DNA from: Phaeosaccion multiseriatum | Taxonomy: Eukaryota; Ochrophyta, other classes | Reading direction: 5' to 3' | Length of the DNA: 64,000 nucleotides | Assembly: GCA_965112735.1 (NCBI GenBank) | Contig: OZ218950.1 | Span: 5,704,001-5,768,000, forward strand | Shown: positions 1 through 10,756 of the stretch, one piece after another | How the letters are laid out: each line of letters starts with the position of its first letter | Position numbering within the stretch: the stretch's first letter is position 1 | Position numbers and translations under genes: made by a program | Notes under the pieces: model-generated | What the model was told of the DNA's origin: nothing | What the model saw: only the letters and a program-made list of their open reading frames with translations | The model's database searches: none

Positions 1-1000
1 CCCCAGTCCCCCATCTCCATCTCACTGACCTCCATGACGTGGTGCGGGCACTTGTCTCCGACGAGGCACGGCACACCCTTCTTAATAATGCCTGCCTTCT
101 GCCGAGCAATGAGCTCTATCGTGTGCCCCAGGATGTGTGTGTGCTCAAGCCTGTTGGTTTGGGAGTTGATTGTTGATTGACACAAGGGCGGTGGTGCTCT
201 CAGGGTTTCGCTCTTGCTTCCGGCTCCATCTTCCGCCTTAACGGCGACACAAACAAGAAGATGGACGGAAGGCTCACTCACCCAATGGTGGTGATGACCG
301 AGAGTGATGGCGTACAGATGTTGGTCGAATCTGTCTTTCCCCCGAGACCCGTCTCCAGCACCACCGTATCTGCTCTGCTGTCGGCGAAGAATACCATCGA
401 CAGGAGCGTTGTGAGTTCAAAGAACGTGGCAGGGATTTTCTCCCTCTCCATGACGTCAAGTACCTGAGCAACAGGGAAAAAGAGGGGGGGTGCACCAGCT
501 GGCTGAGGTCGGCGGTCGACATGCCCACGCCCATGTCTTCTTCTCTCCCTTCTCACGGCACTTACGTGCGGCAGGAGTCGGTTGACCTTCTCCTCCGAGA
601 TCATGTTCCCGTCCACCTGCATTCTCTCCCGGAAGCATGCAATGTGAGGCGACACGAAGAGGCCCGTCTTGAGGCCGGCCAGCTGCAGCGTCTTGGACAC
701 CTTGAAGGCCACAGAGCCCTGCGGAAGGACCGAAACACATTGGCACTTTAGCGAGGCAGCAGAAGGCAGGCAGTAGTACCCACCAGGAGAGAGAAGACGG
801 ACCGCATGCGTGGTCAGCAGCCCATCTCCAAAATCATGTCGCACCTTTCCATTGGTGCCGGCCACATGCACCACCTTGAATGCGTCGAGTGGTCTCCCGA
901 GCGCTTCATGGAGCGCGATGGTGTTCGTGAGGCCGAGCTTGGCTGGGTGGTGGAGGTTGATTTGGTAGAGCCTGCGCACGAGCTTCTCATAGCGACTCAT
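1..1000 (-). CDS. FolC-type folate ligase (dihydrofolate / folylpolyglutamate synthase), 3' end outside window
   Basis: Mur-ligase-family enzyme that joins glutamate to dihydropteroate or folates using ATP. Model, reading leftward: exons 1000-845, 718-566, 463-282 and 150-<1, with phase-consistent GT-AG introns. Seen: the P-loop GTNGKGSVA is rebuilt across the first intron, then SPHI..FRERMQ, ETGLGGKTDSTN, and LEHTHILGHTIELIARQKAGI in the last visible exon, the order found in FolC proteins. The N-terminus (MSRYEKLVRRLYQINLH) matches the family start, so ATG 1000 is credible, although a short upstream targeting exon cannot be excluded. The C-terminal domain lies off the left edge. Dihydrofolate synthase and folylpolyglutamate synthase cannot be told apart from this part. 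Confidence 0.9.
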
Positions 1001-1273
1001 GGCCTCCCCAGGGAAATGACACTACCTCCCTGAAGCCCACCCCATCCCTCTGTCACAGCTCCTGCCGTCGCAGCCCCAACACAGCAACAGCAGAGGAGCC
1101 CAGAGAGATGCAGCTGAGGATCGAGGGACCATGGAAGAGAGGGGAGAAGGGAGATGCCAAGCAAGTGGACGTGTTCGAATCCAATCAGCCCCTTCTTTCA
1201 AAAATCACTTGCGATGTGTGGGAAAAGAGAGAGGCGGCAACCAGCGTGGAGCAGCGTTCGGGCGCATGGGATA

Positions 1274-2297
1274 ATGAAGCGCCCACGGCCGAAGTCTTGG
1301 CGGCGTCCTGGGCTTCTCGCGGTCGTCAGCAGCCTTCTGCTGCAGGGCCGACTTGAACGGCAGCTTTTTGTGTTTGGCGACTCACGCCCAGCAGATGGAG
1401 GGAGAGAGGGGGGAGCGGGTGGGGGCGGCAGTAGGAGGAATTCGGCGAAGCTCTCACACATTATAGCGCGCAGTACGTGGGTTCATCCTTCGGATCGAGA
1501 TGCGGGGAAGCGAGAGGACCAGTGCAGGGCGGAAGAGATGATTCGGGTAAGAAACGTCGTTGTGCCAATGCCCCACCCGGCCTCTCCCATTCTGAATCCC
1601 ATGCCCTTCCTTCTTCTGCTGTGTATTCCCTCTTGTCTTGGCTCTCAGCCCATGTAACCCCCGACGCCAACCCCGCTCCTCTCTCTTCCTCCCTTTCTTG
1701 CGCCTGCAGTTGGCCAAGAGGGATGCCGCTCTTGCAGCTGTGTCTCTGGAGCACCTTTCGTGTCCAGAGAAGTCCATCGTCAAGGGGTCGCGGCATCAGC
1801 TCCGGCCTCCGAAGCGTTCTCTATCGGGAGAAAGGCTCCCTGGAGAAGGGACAGGCTCGAGTGGGGGGCGGAGAAAGGAGAATGGAATGCTCTTCCTCAA
1901 CTGCGAAGTGAATGGGAAGCAAATGAAGGCGTTTGTGGACACCGGGGCTCAAGTCACGGTAATGTCGCAAAAGTGTGCCGAAGAAGCTGGTCTGATGCAC
2001 CTCGTCGACCGCCGCTTCTCGGGGAGAGCCGTGGGCGTGGGTACCGCCCAGATCATCGGCAGGATCCACGATGCCCACCTGCGCATCGGGACCACCTACC
2101 TCACCTGCTCCTTCTCGGTCATTGAGAACTACGACATTGAGCTGTTGGTGGGGCTGGACGTGCTGCGCAAGTACGAGTGCGAGATCAGCCTGTCCAACAA
2201 CAGCATGCGCTTCAACGCGGCCGGGCACGTCAAGGAGGTGGCCTTCCTGACCCGTATTGAGATGGAGCAGGACATTGCAGGAAGGAAGAAGCGCTGA
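1274..2297 (+). CDS. DDI1: DDI1-like retroviral-type aspartyl protease
   Basis: DDI1 proteins are dimeric retropepsin-fold proteases linked to ubiquitinated substrates. The protease domain is clear from about 1884 to the stop at 2297: MLFLNCEVNG, then the active-site motif FVDTGAQVTVMS, the DDI-specific LVDRRFSGRAVGVGTAQIIGR, and LLVGLDVLRKYECEISL. The preceding exon appears to start at 1710 after a CAG. A candidate upstream exon 1274-1546 (MKRPRPKSWRR...) joins in phase 0 at a GTAAG donor, but nothing in it resembles the ubiquitin-like domain usual for DDI1, so the start is weak. The upstream part, including the residues just before the domain, does not look conserved. It is divergent from the folate ligase gene. 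Confidence 0.8.
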
Positions 2298-2867
2298 GCA
2301 TCCAGAGCTCACTCCTCGTCACTGTACATACTTTTACTTTTGTACCCATCATCGTAAGGTTATATGTGCTCTTCTGAAGGCGTATCCAAATCTCCACAAG
2401 TGTATACATGGGCGTCTGAGGCAACTTGGGCTCTGACCTCCCTCTCCAAGGGGGGCTTAGGCGAATGATGCGCCCCCATGGTCTTGGCTGCTTGCTGGCC
2501 GAACCTCTTTTAAAAATATATTTTCTTACACACACTGTGGTATTTGGGGGGGGTGGATCCCTCACCGTCGGTCTGTATCTGGTGCATCTGATGCATTATC
2601 CGCTGCCGATAACCCTCTCTTATGTCTCCTCGCTTCTCCGTACACTCTCGCTCTCGTTCGTTCGTGTCCCCTCCAAATTTTTCGGTAAGTAGCTCTCGGT
2701 TGGAATAGAACTCGCGAACCGTGGGGAAAATCAGGCCCTCACCATTTAGGGGGTCTGAGCAACCTATTCAGCGAAGAGGAGCAAAGGAGCAGCGGCGCGC
2801 CTGTGCTCCAAGGGCGGCTGCCTTTATGCACCTGGGATAACGTGTGTGAGAGGTGCTTCCCGTGAAG
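2298..2867. other. Intergenic, no gene seen
   Basis: About 570 bp between the DDI1-like stop and the cysteine-rich membrane protein start. It contains T-rich and pyrimidine-rich stretches. I see no conserved reading frame or RNA gene. Confidence 0.5.
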
Positions 2868-5856
2868 ATGGAGCGCAGTGGGAGGAAAAGGAGGGCCCCT
2901 CCCTCCATCTCAAAACTGTTGCTCTCTGCCATCGGCCTGCTCAGCCTGCCACTGGAGAGCGATGGCCAGGGAGGTGCGTGGGTGGGCTGGACCAGAGAAG
3001 GGGGAGAGGAGGAGGAGGAGGAGGAAGAAGAGGGGACTGTGAGGTGGACCACTTACTGCTGCCCCATTTTTTGCTTGCTGCTGCCCTCTGTTTGCTCCGA
3101 ATTTTCACAACCCGGTCAAACCTGCCGCTTCCTCTGCAGCCTGCACCACAGACTGCTCCCTGCCGAGTGGCCACACAGCTTGGCTTCGACTCGCTGATCA
3201 GATGTGAGTGCTTTGCGCAGATTGCGCGCTGCTCTTATCCTTTGTTTTTTGTTTTTGTTTTTTCCCTTTCCAGACCTCGTTCTCTCCCCTCTCCCTTTCC
3301 GACACCATCTCACTTTCCCTCCCACTTGCTTCTCTCTACTCTCTCTCCCTCCCCACCATCCTCTGCGTCGCGAGTAGCGTGGTGTGCGACCCGCGCTGCA
3401 CAGATGTGTCCAACGACCCTTACGGCGGCTTGTGGTGCAATATTCACGGCCTAGGCGAACAGTGCCGCAGCTGCAGTACCACCAACTGCCGCGATGCTGG
3501 GAGCAGTCTGTGTGTACCCTGCACGGGGATGGGGGAGGATGTGGAGGACTCCCCGACGCCGACACCAGCCACTGGGGGTGACGATGAAGGCAGCCCCTAT
3601 TGCTTCGACCGTTGCAGTGCGGCGATGCCTTGCTACCAGGATGATGAGGGCTGCCCGGGGTTGGGCTGCGGTGTGGGTGGCTTTGCCAATTGCCGCTTTT
3701 GTGGATTCACGATTGGCACCACTACATACCCCGCTTGCGACGAAAGCAATAGTGGCGCTCCCACGCCGACGCCGGCTGCGCCGGGCGTTTGTGAGTGCCA
3801 GACGAACGCCAGGGAGCAGGCGTGGCTGGACTCCAGAGGATTGATCTTGGCCTGCGATGAAGGGTGCAACAACACTCCTCTGGACCCTTACGGCGGGCTG
3901 TGGTGCAATTACCTGGGCCTGGGCCAACGGTGCAGAGCCTGCGCTACGAATAACTGTGACGTCGTTGAGACGATCGATGGCGTGTGCGTGCCTTGTGATG
4001 CTGTGGGCGGCGCCCCTACCTCTAGCCCATCAGCCGGTCCCACCCCATCGCCCAATGCAACAACAGCACCAACAGGCGAGGGGGGTGGCAGCACCCCATC
4101 CCCAGCAGCCGCGACTCCCTCGCCAGTGGAAGACGGGGGCGGAGGCACAGCTGCTCCTGATGGAGCCACGCCTTCCCCTGATGAAGCTACACCAGCCCCG
4201 TCAGTGATAGGAGGTGTTACCCCTTCCCCTGACGGAGCCACACCTTCGCCTGATTCAGCTACCACTTCGCCTGATGGAGCCACACCTTCACCTGATTCAG
4301 CTACCACTTCCCCTGATGGAGCCACACCTTCGCCTGATTCAGCTACCACTTCGCCTGATGGAGCCACACCTTCACCTGATTCAGCTACCACTTCCCCTGA
4401 TGGAGCCACACCTTCACCTGATTCAGCTACCACTTCCCCTGATGGAGCCACACCTTCACCTGATTCAGCTACCACTTCGCCTGATGGAGTTACGCCGTCT
4501 CCATCAGCAGTAGACGACTCTACCCAATCCCCTGACGGAGTGACTTTCTCGCCTGAGGCAGCTACCACTTCCCCTGATGGAGCCACACCTTCACCTGATT
4601 CAGCTACCACTTCGCCTGATGGAGCCACACCTTCACCTGATTCAGCTACCACTTCCCCTGATGGAGCCACACCTTCGCCTGATGGAGTTACGCCGTCTCC
4701 ATCACCAGTAGCCTCTACCCAATCCCCTGATGGAGCCACACCTTCCCCTGACGAAGCTACCCCTTCGCCTACAGGAAACAGGGGAGTGTTGACTCCCTCA
4801 CCCGTAGATGAGGCTACCCCGTCGCCGGAGACATTGGAGGCGACACCGGCACCATCAAGAGAGGGCTTCTCCCCCTCCCCCCCAGGCACTGCTGTGCTGA
4901 GGGGTGTGACGTCAATTGATAACGTGCCCCGTCAGAGCGAAGAAGAGTTCAGGACTGCCTTGGCAAGGTCCCTCTCATCTGCGCTTGGTCTGGAGGGAGA
5001 TGATGCGGTGGAGATTGAGAGCGTCGATTTCTTTTTCCCTGACGGCTCACGCGGGGACTGCGACATTTCGCAACAGTCCTGCAATGCACGGGCAGTCTAT
5101 CTGGTTCCCCTCGCCTCCGCGGAAGCGAGGAGGAGAAGGAGAAAGCTGCAGTCCGGTTCACCGGGGGCGGAAATGGCGGCGCGTGTCATTGATGCGATGG
5201 TTCAAGTGGACAACTACGACCTAGTATCGGAGGGAATGGGTGTGGCGTCGAACGATGTGAGCGTGAGCGGCTTGTCGTACAACCACAACGACAACGACCC
5301 TATGGTGGTGAATGACGATGATGGAAACGGCGTGACTGGAGTGCTGGATACGAACGGCACTCAGGCTGTGAAAAAGCGTTACTGGATCTTTTTTCTCGTG
5401 GCCGCGATACTATTTGCGCTCTGGGCCGTTGTCACGTTCAAGAGCTACCGAAAGGTGAAGGACGAGGGCTGGTTGCTCAGCCCATCTGAGCGGGAGAGGC
5501 TGGAGCGCGAGAGGATGCGAGAGGCGAGGGCAGAGGTGGAAGAGATGGTGGGGACCATGGTGGAGGAGACGGGGGGGCAGCAGCAAGGAGAGGATAAGGT
5601 GGGGCTGGAGGGAGAAGTGCTAGTGGGGGGCGGGGGAGGGTTTGATGGATTACAGTCAGCAGCCGACAGGGCTCAACAGCAGCAAGAGCGGGACATGGAC
5701 CCGAGAGAGAGGACGAGATCGAGGACGGGCACAGGGGGCAGCGACATTGCTTACGGAGGACCAGACGCGCGTCATGGAAGGGGGATCATGGATCAAAGCG
5801 ACTTTGGCCGCAAGAAGATGACCTACGCACACCACTTCCAGAGAAACGACTCTTGA
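2868..5856 (+). CDS. Secreted/membrane protein with cysteine modules, mucin-like Pro/Ser/Thr repeats and one TM helix
   Basis: Unrecognised cell-surface protein. Model: 2868-2973, 3140-3203, 3375-5856 (883 aa). The splicing is supported by internal homology: exons 1-3 join into a cysteine module ending in DPYGGLWCN..GLG.QCR.C.TTNC that matches a second copy around 3790-3990; a shorter C-rich module lies between. The N-terminus has basic residues then a hydrophobic stretch (KLLLSAIGLLSLPL), consistent with a signal peptide. Residues ~260-570 are Thr/Ser/Pro-rich, with about nine copies of a 14-residue unit (DGATPSPDSATTSP) likely to be heavily O-glycosylated. A globular juxtamembrane region follows with a basic RRRRKL stretch, then one TM (WIFFLVAAILFALWAVVTF) and a charged cytosolic tail of ~130 residues. 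Role inferred only: cell wall or adhesion. Confidence 0.75.
4226..4760 (+). repeat. 42-bp coding minisatellite (14-residue Ser/Thr/Pro unit)
   Basis: Tandem 42-bp units encode DGATPSPDSATTSP. The array is interrupted once by a diverged block (about 4489-4560). Copies differ mainly by synonymous cgc/tca-type changes, suggesting recent expansion. Copy number is likely to vary between strains. Confidence 0.85.
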
Positions 5857-6454
5857 TGTATGGATTTGTACCTACAAGTAATGTTCCCAAGATTTTTTTG
5901 TTACCATCTCTCTCCCTCCCTTTCTTTTCTGTGGATTCTTCTCTGCCAACGTATCGTAGAGTCAGGAGAGGAAGCCCGCCTCCATTCCAGGGGCTGAGCT
6001 TGCTGTCACCCCCCCTCAAGGGCGTGTCTCTCCAAGGCGGTGCTGCAGAGCGGTTGGTTCTCCTCTCAGGGCCATTCCTCCTCCCGCTCCCCGCGCTGGC
6101 GACGACCGAAGCACTTCTCACCAAGTTAGCGGGGGCGACTCTCGCTTGGTGACAGTTTGTGACGGGAGAAGAGGCAACAGAGAGACAACACAGAGAGGGC
6201 GAGGACCGACTCCTCTCAGACCCCATGCCGCACACGCGCTCATGCAGGGTACGGCGGGATGACTTGGCCCCGAGCGAGTGGGCGAGTGACGAGTCTTGAC
6301 GAGCTATCGAGAGGAAGGCTCTTCCTCTGATCCTGAGGCTCTGTCGACCTCCTTGCAGTCCGAGACACGGCTCTCACTGTGCACAGACAGGGCTTGGCGC
6401 CTCTGCTACTCAGCTCCACTACCAAGATGATCTCCACTCCGCGAGAGTGTCCTC

Positions 6455-6498
<44 letters not shown>

Positions 6499-6664
6499 CT
6501 TTGGGTTCTGAGAGAGCAAGCAAGCAAACTTCCTTCTCAATCAGCCCCCAACCCAACAGCCCCGAGCAGCTCTTCTCGTCGTCGCTGCATGTTCCTGTCC
6601 TGCATAGCGCCACCCCCTGCACTCGCGGGCCCGAGAGACGCGCGGGCTTCATTCTTCTCTTGGT

Positions 6665-6698
<34 letters not shown>
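5857..6698. other. Convergent intergenic region with (GT)n and (CT)n
   Basis: Lies between two stop codons. It holds a (GT)n tract at 6458-6495 and a (CT)n tract at 6665-6700 that abuts the stop of the RCC1 gene. The open frames here are low-complexity translations of the repeats. Confidence 0.6.
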
Positions 6699-6702
<4 letters not shown>

Positions 6703-9053
6703 GTCTTACTGAGCGCGTGACTCGCCGTGAAGTTGGCCGCAGTGAGCGCTGCATTGCCCCGTGTATGGAACTCGAAGGCGTGCCTGCAAATACCGCATAG
6801 ATTCTCCCGCACAGCGTCGGACTTGAACCCGGGGCACTCGTCGCAGATGCTGCAGAGCTTAACCTTGTTGGCCAGCTCGTCTGCCGCCTTGTTCTGCTCG
6901 TCCTTGAGCTCTGAGGCGTATGACTTGCGCAGGCCGAGGAGGCGCTCCTCCTCGGCGGCGTGAAGGGCGATGGTTTCTGCCTCGAGCCTCATCTCCTCGT
7001 CGAGCCGATCGGCCTCCTCCAGCACGGGCCCCTCGTACGGGTAGGTTGCCACGAGGGTGAACTCCTGTTGTCGTAGCGTGTTCCATCGTAGGTACGCGTA
7101 GCATCACAGAACCAGAGAACCACAAGCCATACGTGCGCAACAAGGGTCATTCGTAAGGATGGAGTGGAGGAATGACTTGTACTCGCTCACAGTCTCCCCA
7201 CAAACGAACAAGGAAAGGTACTGAACTGACGGACGGACCTTTCCGCATGACACGCTCCGAGGCAGGCCCCTGCCAACCCCGTCCACCAGAGCCCCGAAAC
7301 CGCCCACGTGCCCCGGGTCGGGCGTGAAGGGCTTGTCTCCGGGCACCGAGCGACCCAAGCAGCCGTGCTTGTTGCTGCCCCACGTGTATAGCTCGCCCTC
7401 CGCGGTGACTACGGCGTTGTGGAAGGGCCCGCAGTGGATGGAGGCGGCGATTTGCTGCGTCTTGAGGAAGCCCTGCACGAGGGCGGGCTTGGTAGACACT
7501 TGAATGTCGTTCTGCGCCTGTGGGAGGTGGCAGAGCGGGAGGGAGGGAGGGAGGGAGGGAGGGAGGGAGGGAGGGAGGGAGAGGGCGGGAAGGGAGGAGG
7601 GGAGACAGTAAGAAGGAAATAAGGAAGAACCAAGGGGGGGCGATCGTTTGGTCGAAAGTTCGAGTGAACCACACATCGAGGGGGCAAGAAGAGATGGGTG
7701 TGATCCCCTGCCCCCCCCCCAACTCACCAGCTGTCCGTGGTAGCCCGACCCCCACGTGTACACGTATCCCCCGCCCACAAGCGGCGGCACCATGACAATG
7801 GCAGCCGAGTGGTATGTGCTCGCTGCGATGCTCATGACGTACATGCCATGGAAGCCGTCCACAATGTCGGGCATGTCTCTGTCCTTAAAGTCTCCATGGC
7901 CGAGCACTCCTCCCGCCCCGCAGCCCCAGGACCAGAGGCCCGTGTTGGTGAGGGCGAGTGTGTAGTTGGGTCCGCAGGAGATGTCACGCACAAACTCTCG
8001 GGCGAATCTGTTGAGCAGCATGGGGGTGGGGAAGAAGTGCCGCTCCTTCTCCTCCACATTGACTCTCTCCGAAGTGCCAATGCCCAGCCGACCGTTCTCC
8101 CCGTGGCCCCAGGCATACACCCCTCCTCGGGTGGTCACGACGAAGGAACTGTTCTCCCCGCAGCCCACCTCGAAGCAGGCGTCGCCGTCCTGGAGGCTGT
8201 TGAGCATGCCAGGCAAGTCGTAACTGTTGAAGTTGCCCAGGCCCAACTGACCGGAGTCGCCTCGACCCCACACGTAGCAGTCACCCCCCTGACTGACCGC
8301 CACAGCATGGCCCGCCCCGATGCCTATCTTGATGATCTCCTCTCCGATGAGTTCTCTGATTGGTTTGGGCTCGAGGTACTGTTGCATGTCATCTGAGTCC
8401 TCCAGGTCAATCGTCACTCCACACGGCCCCACGCCTTTGCCCCCCCACATTAACACGTCGTGGTCTTCCGTGATAGCGCATGCGATGTCGTAGCCGCAAC
8501 TCACTCGACAAACCCCCGCCCCTCGTGTTAGTGGTACCACCGTGAAGTACGGCCGATGCTCGATGTCTCCCTGTTCGTGGTGACAAGGAGACGTGATCAA
8601 CAAAGAATTAAAGACAAAAAAACGACTTGGAGGCTGCTGCGCCAGAGGAATGTGTAGTGACGTTTAACACCCCCCCCCCCCGCGTCTCAAACTTACCATG
8701 CCCAGCTGTCCACTACTCCCCGTGCCCACCCCGTAGACGCTTCCTCTCTCCTCCAGGTCGGCATTCAGCTCAAACTCGGCGACCTCCGCGTCGGCGTGCG
8801 CCTTCACCTGGTCCTCCAGCACGGACTTCTCCAGCCGCTTGAACAGCTCCCTCTTGTTTCCTGTGCCCGATAGATCACGCGCTTCCAAGTGGTTCCTGAG
8901 CTCATGCCTTGTCAGCGTGTGAAGGTCCACTTGCCCCAGGACCTTCATGGTGCCCCACTCCACGTCCGACGCCATCGTACCGGCTCCCGACACGGAGCTA
9001 TCGTCATCTCTGTTCTTGGCACGAAGCGTGTTCACCAGCTTGATAGCAGCCAT
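6699..9053 (-). CDS. SAP domain - RCC1 repeat protein with C-terminal Cys-rich motif
   Basis: Model: exons 9053-8697, 8570-7728, 7517-7239, 7064-6699, each a multiple of three; 614 aa. Residues ~45-78 (LTRHELRNHLEARDLSGTGN..ELFKRL) form a SAP-type helix-turn-helix. Residues ~105-493 are RCC1 beta-propeller repeats with the usual signatures (VWGRGDSGQLGLG, AWGHGENGRLGIG, SWGCGAGGVLGHG, TWGSGYHGQL, TWGSNKHGCLG). A charged helical stretch follows, then C-x2-C-x2-CP...C-x2-C (from about residue 565), a possible zinc site. RCC1 propellers act as guanine-exchange factors or scaffolds; SAP suggests chromatin or nucleic-acid contact. Function unassigned. Confidence 0.88.
7537..7582. repeat. (GGGA)n tract in RCC1-gene intron
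   Basis: Perfect tetranucleotide run inside the 7518-7727 intron; on the coding strand it is a pyrimidine tract just upstream of the 3' splice site. Confidence 0.9.
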
Positions 9054-10756
9054 TTCTTTGCCTCACTTGTTTGCCACGACGCTCTAATGTGTTCAGTATC
9101 ACTGCTTCACCCAAAGGTTGCACCCAAAGCGAGAGCCCTCATTTCAAGCGCAATTTGTGAGACATTAGGAGTGTCCATTTACGAAGCAGAGGGAGTGCTT
9201 CCCTCTTTTCAACTTTCAACTTTCTTCTGTCCTTTGGGCGGTTGAGACCAGTTTCAGTTTCAGTTGAGACCCAGTTTCAGTTTCCTTTTTTCTCCTTTTT
9301 CCTTTCTCTCCTTTCCCCCTCGCTAATGTGTGTGTGCTATTCCAAAAAACACACAGTCCTCTGAGGTGGAGAGTACTCCTACACCGCTATTTGCGCCTCC
9401 GCCCACCTAGAACTGTTGGAGACTCCGGGGGCGATTTGTGGAAAGCGCAAATTTTTCCACGTATCCCCCCCCACGCGTGGAGAGAAGCAACGAAGCTTGC
9501 CAATGGTTCCCAGAGATTCTTCTTCGAGACTGTCTCTTCCCCCCCTCCCACCTGAGCCCCCGAGGCACCGTGGAGGCCGAGCGAGAGGAGGGGGAGAAGG
9601 GTGGAAGAGTGCGGAGAGGAGGGAGAAAAGGGAGATGTGAAAGGGGAAAGAGGGGGGGCGTCTGTGAAAGAGGGGGGGCGTCTGTGAGAAGGGGGGAGAG
9701 GAGGAATGAACAGAGGGGAGCGGAGGGTGCTTTCCGTGACGACATGGTAGAACAACCCTCTTCGGGCCCTTCGGGCTGGGAAGAGAGCTCTTCCCAGTCT
9801 TTATCAAGCAGGAAGTATCCGCCCCTGACGCGGTGCCTGCCAATGATGCCAATGCTCTCGCTAGGTAGCTCTCCTCACAGCCGGGGGGTGGGCTGGCCCG
9901 GCGGATCAAGAGGGGCATCAGGGTATAGGACTCCCGTGCCCAGCGTGCGGCCATCACTAGAGGCCCAAGGGTGCGCGTGCCACCGCAGTGTGTACCCTCA
10001 CACACGCCCCAATAAACGACGGTTTTCACTTCTCTATTTTAGTAAGTGACTTTTTCTTTCTTCCCGCCCCCGTCTCCATCCTTCCTTCCTCCCTCCGCGT
10101 TTATTCATATCGTACACTCGTCTTCGCCAGGGCGCTTTGTAGGCCCTGTACTTTCGAGCCACGCCCAGCCTCTCTCCGATGACTCCCTTCCTCAATATAT
10201 TTGTATCCAATATCCAATCCCTTCTATTTTTCTACTGTACCTTGATGCTGATGATGACGCGTGGTTGCCTACCCTCTCACGAGTGCATGCCTGCAGCCAT
10301 CCTTCCCTCGTACCTCTTCCTTCGTCCCCCCCTTTATTCCCTCTTCCCTTCTATTTTCCCTTTTACTTACTGTAACTGTAACTGTAACTCCCCTTTCCCC
10401 CACGTGTCTACGTTCAGTGCGCCACTGAAATTAATTCAGTGGAGCTTTTCACCATAGCACCCGGCCTGTAGGCATGTATCTATCCTCTCTTTCTTTCCCT
10501 TCACCCGCCAGAACATGTTCCCCCCCGCCCCCAAAACCCATAGCGTACAATTACAATTACCTGCCCCCGAACAAAATTGGAAGGACCACCCCCGTGGCAG
10601 TCGATGGTGTGGGTGTGGGGAATGAATGGCAGCAAGATCGCTCTCACCCGCCCCTCCCCCCTCCCCCACCCCACCCCCCGGCGCTCCACTGTGGCTGGCA
10701 GCCCTCCCTCTCGGAGGCACCTCCCACTCCCCCCCCCCCCTGTGTATCTCGACTCT
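9054..10756. other. 1.7-kb gap, no recognisable gene
   Basis: Upstream of the RCC1-gene start and downstream of the plastid-targeted gene's stop (both on the minus strand). Overlapping open frames on both strands at 9379-10049 are G/A- or C/T-rich and match no family I know. The stretch 9750-10030 is less repetitive and could hold an unknown exon or untranslated region. Confidence 0.45.

Noticed and set aside
1884-2297. Retrotransposon protease
   Set aside because: The LVDRRFSGRAVGVGTAQIIGR segment is specific to DDI1-type cellular proteins, and no reverse transcriptase or integrase is nearby.
3909-4889. Minus-strand 326-codon repeat frame (GEGVAPSGE)
   Set aside because: Mirror of the 42-bp coding minisatellite; the plus frame has the signal peptide, cysteine modules and TM.
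9379-10049. Overlapping 200-codon frames on both strands
   Set aside because: Driven by G/A versus C/T strand bias; no conserved residues and no splice-consistent extension.
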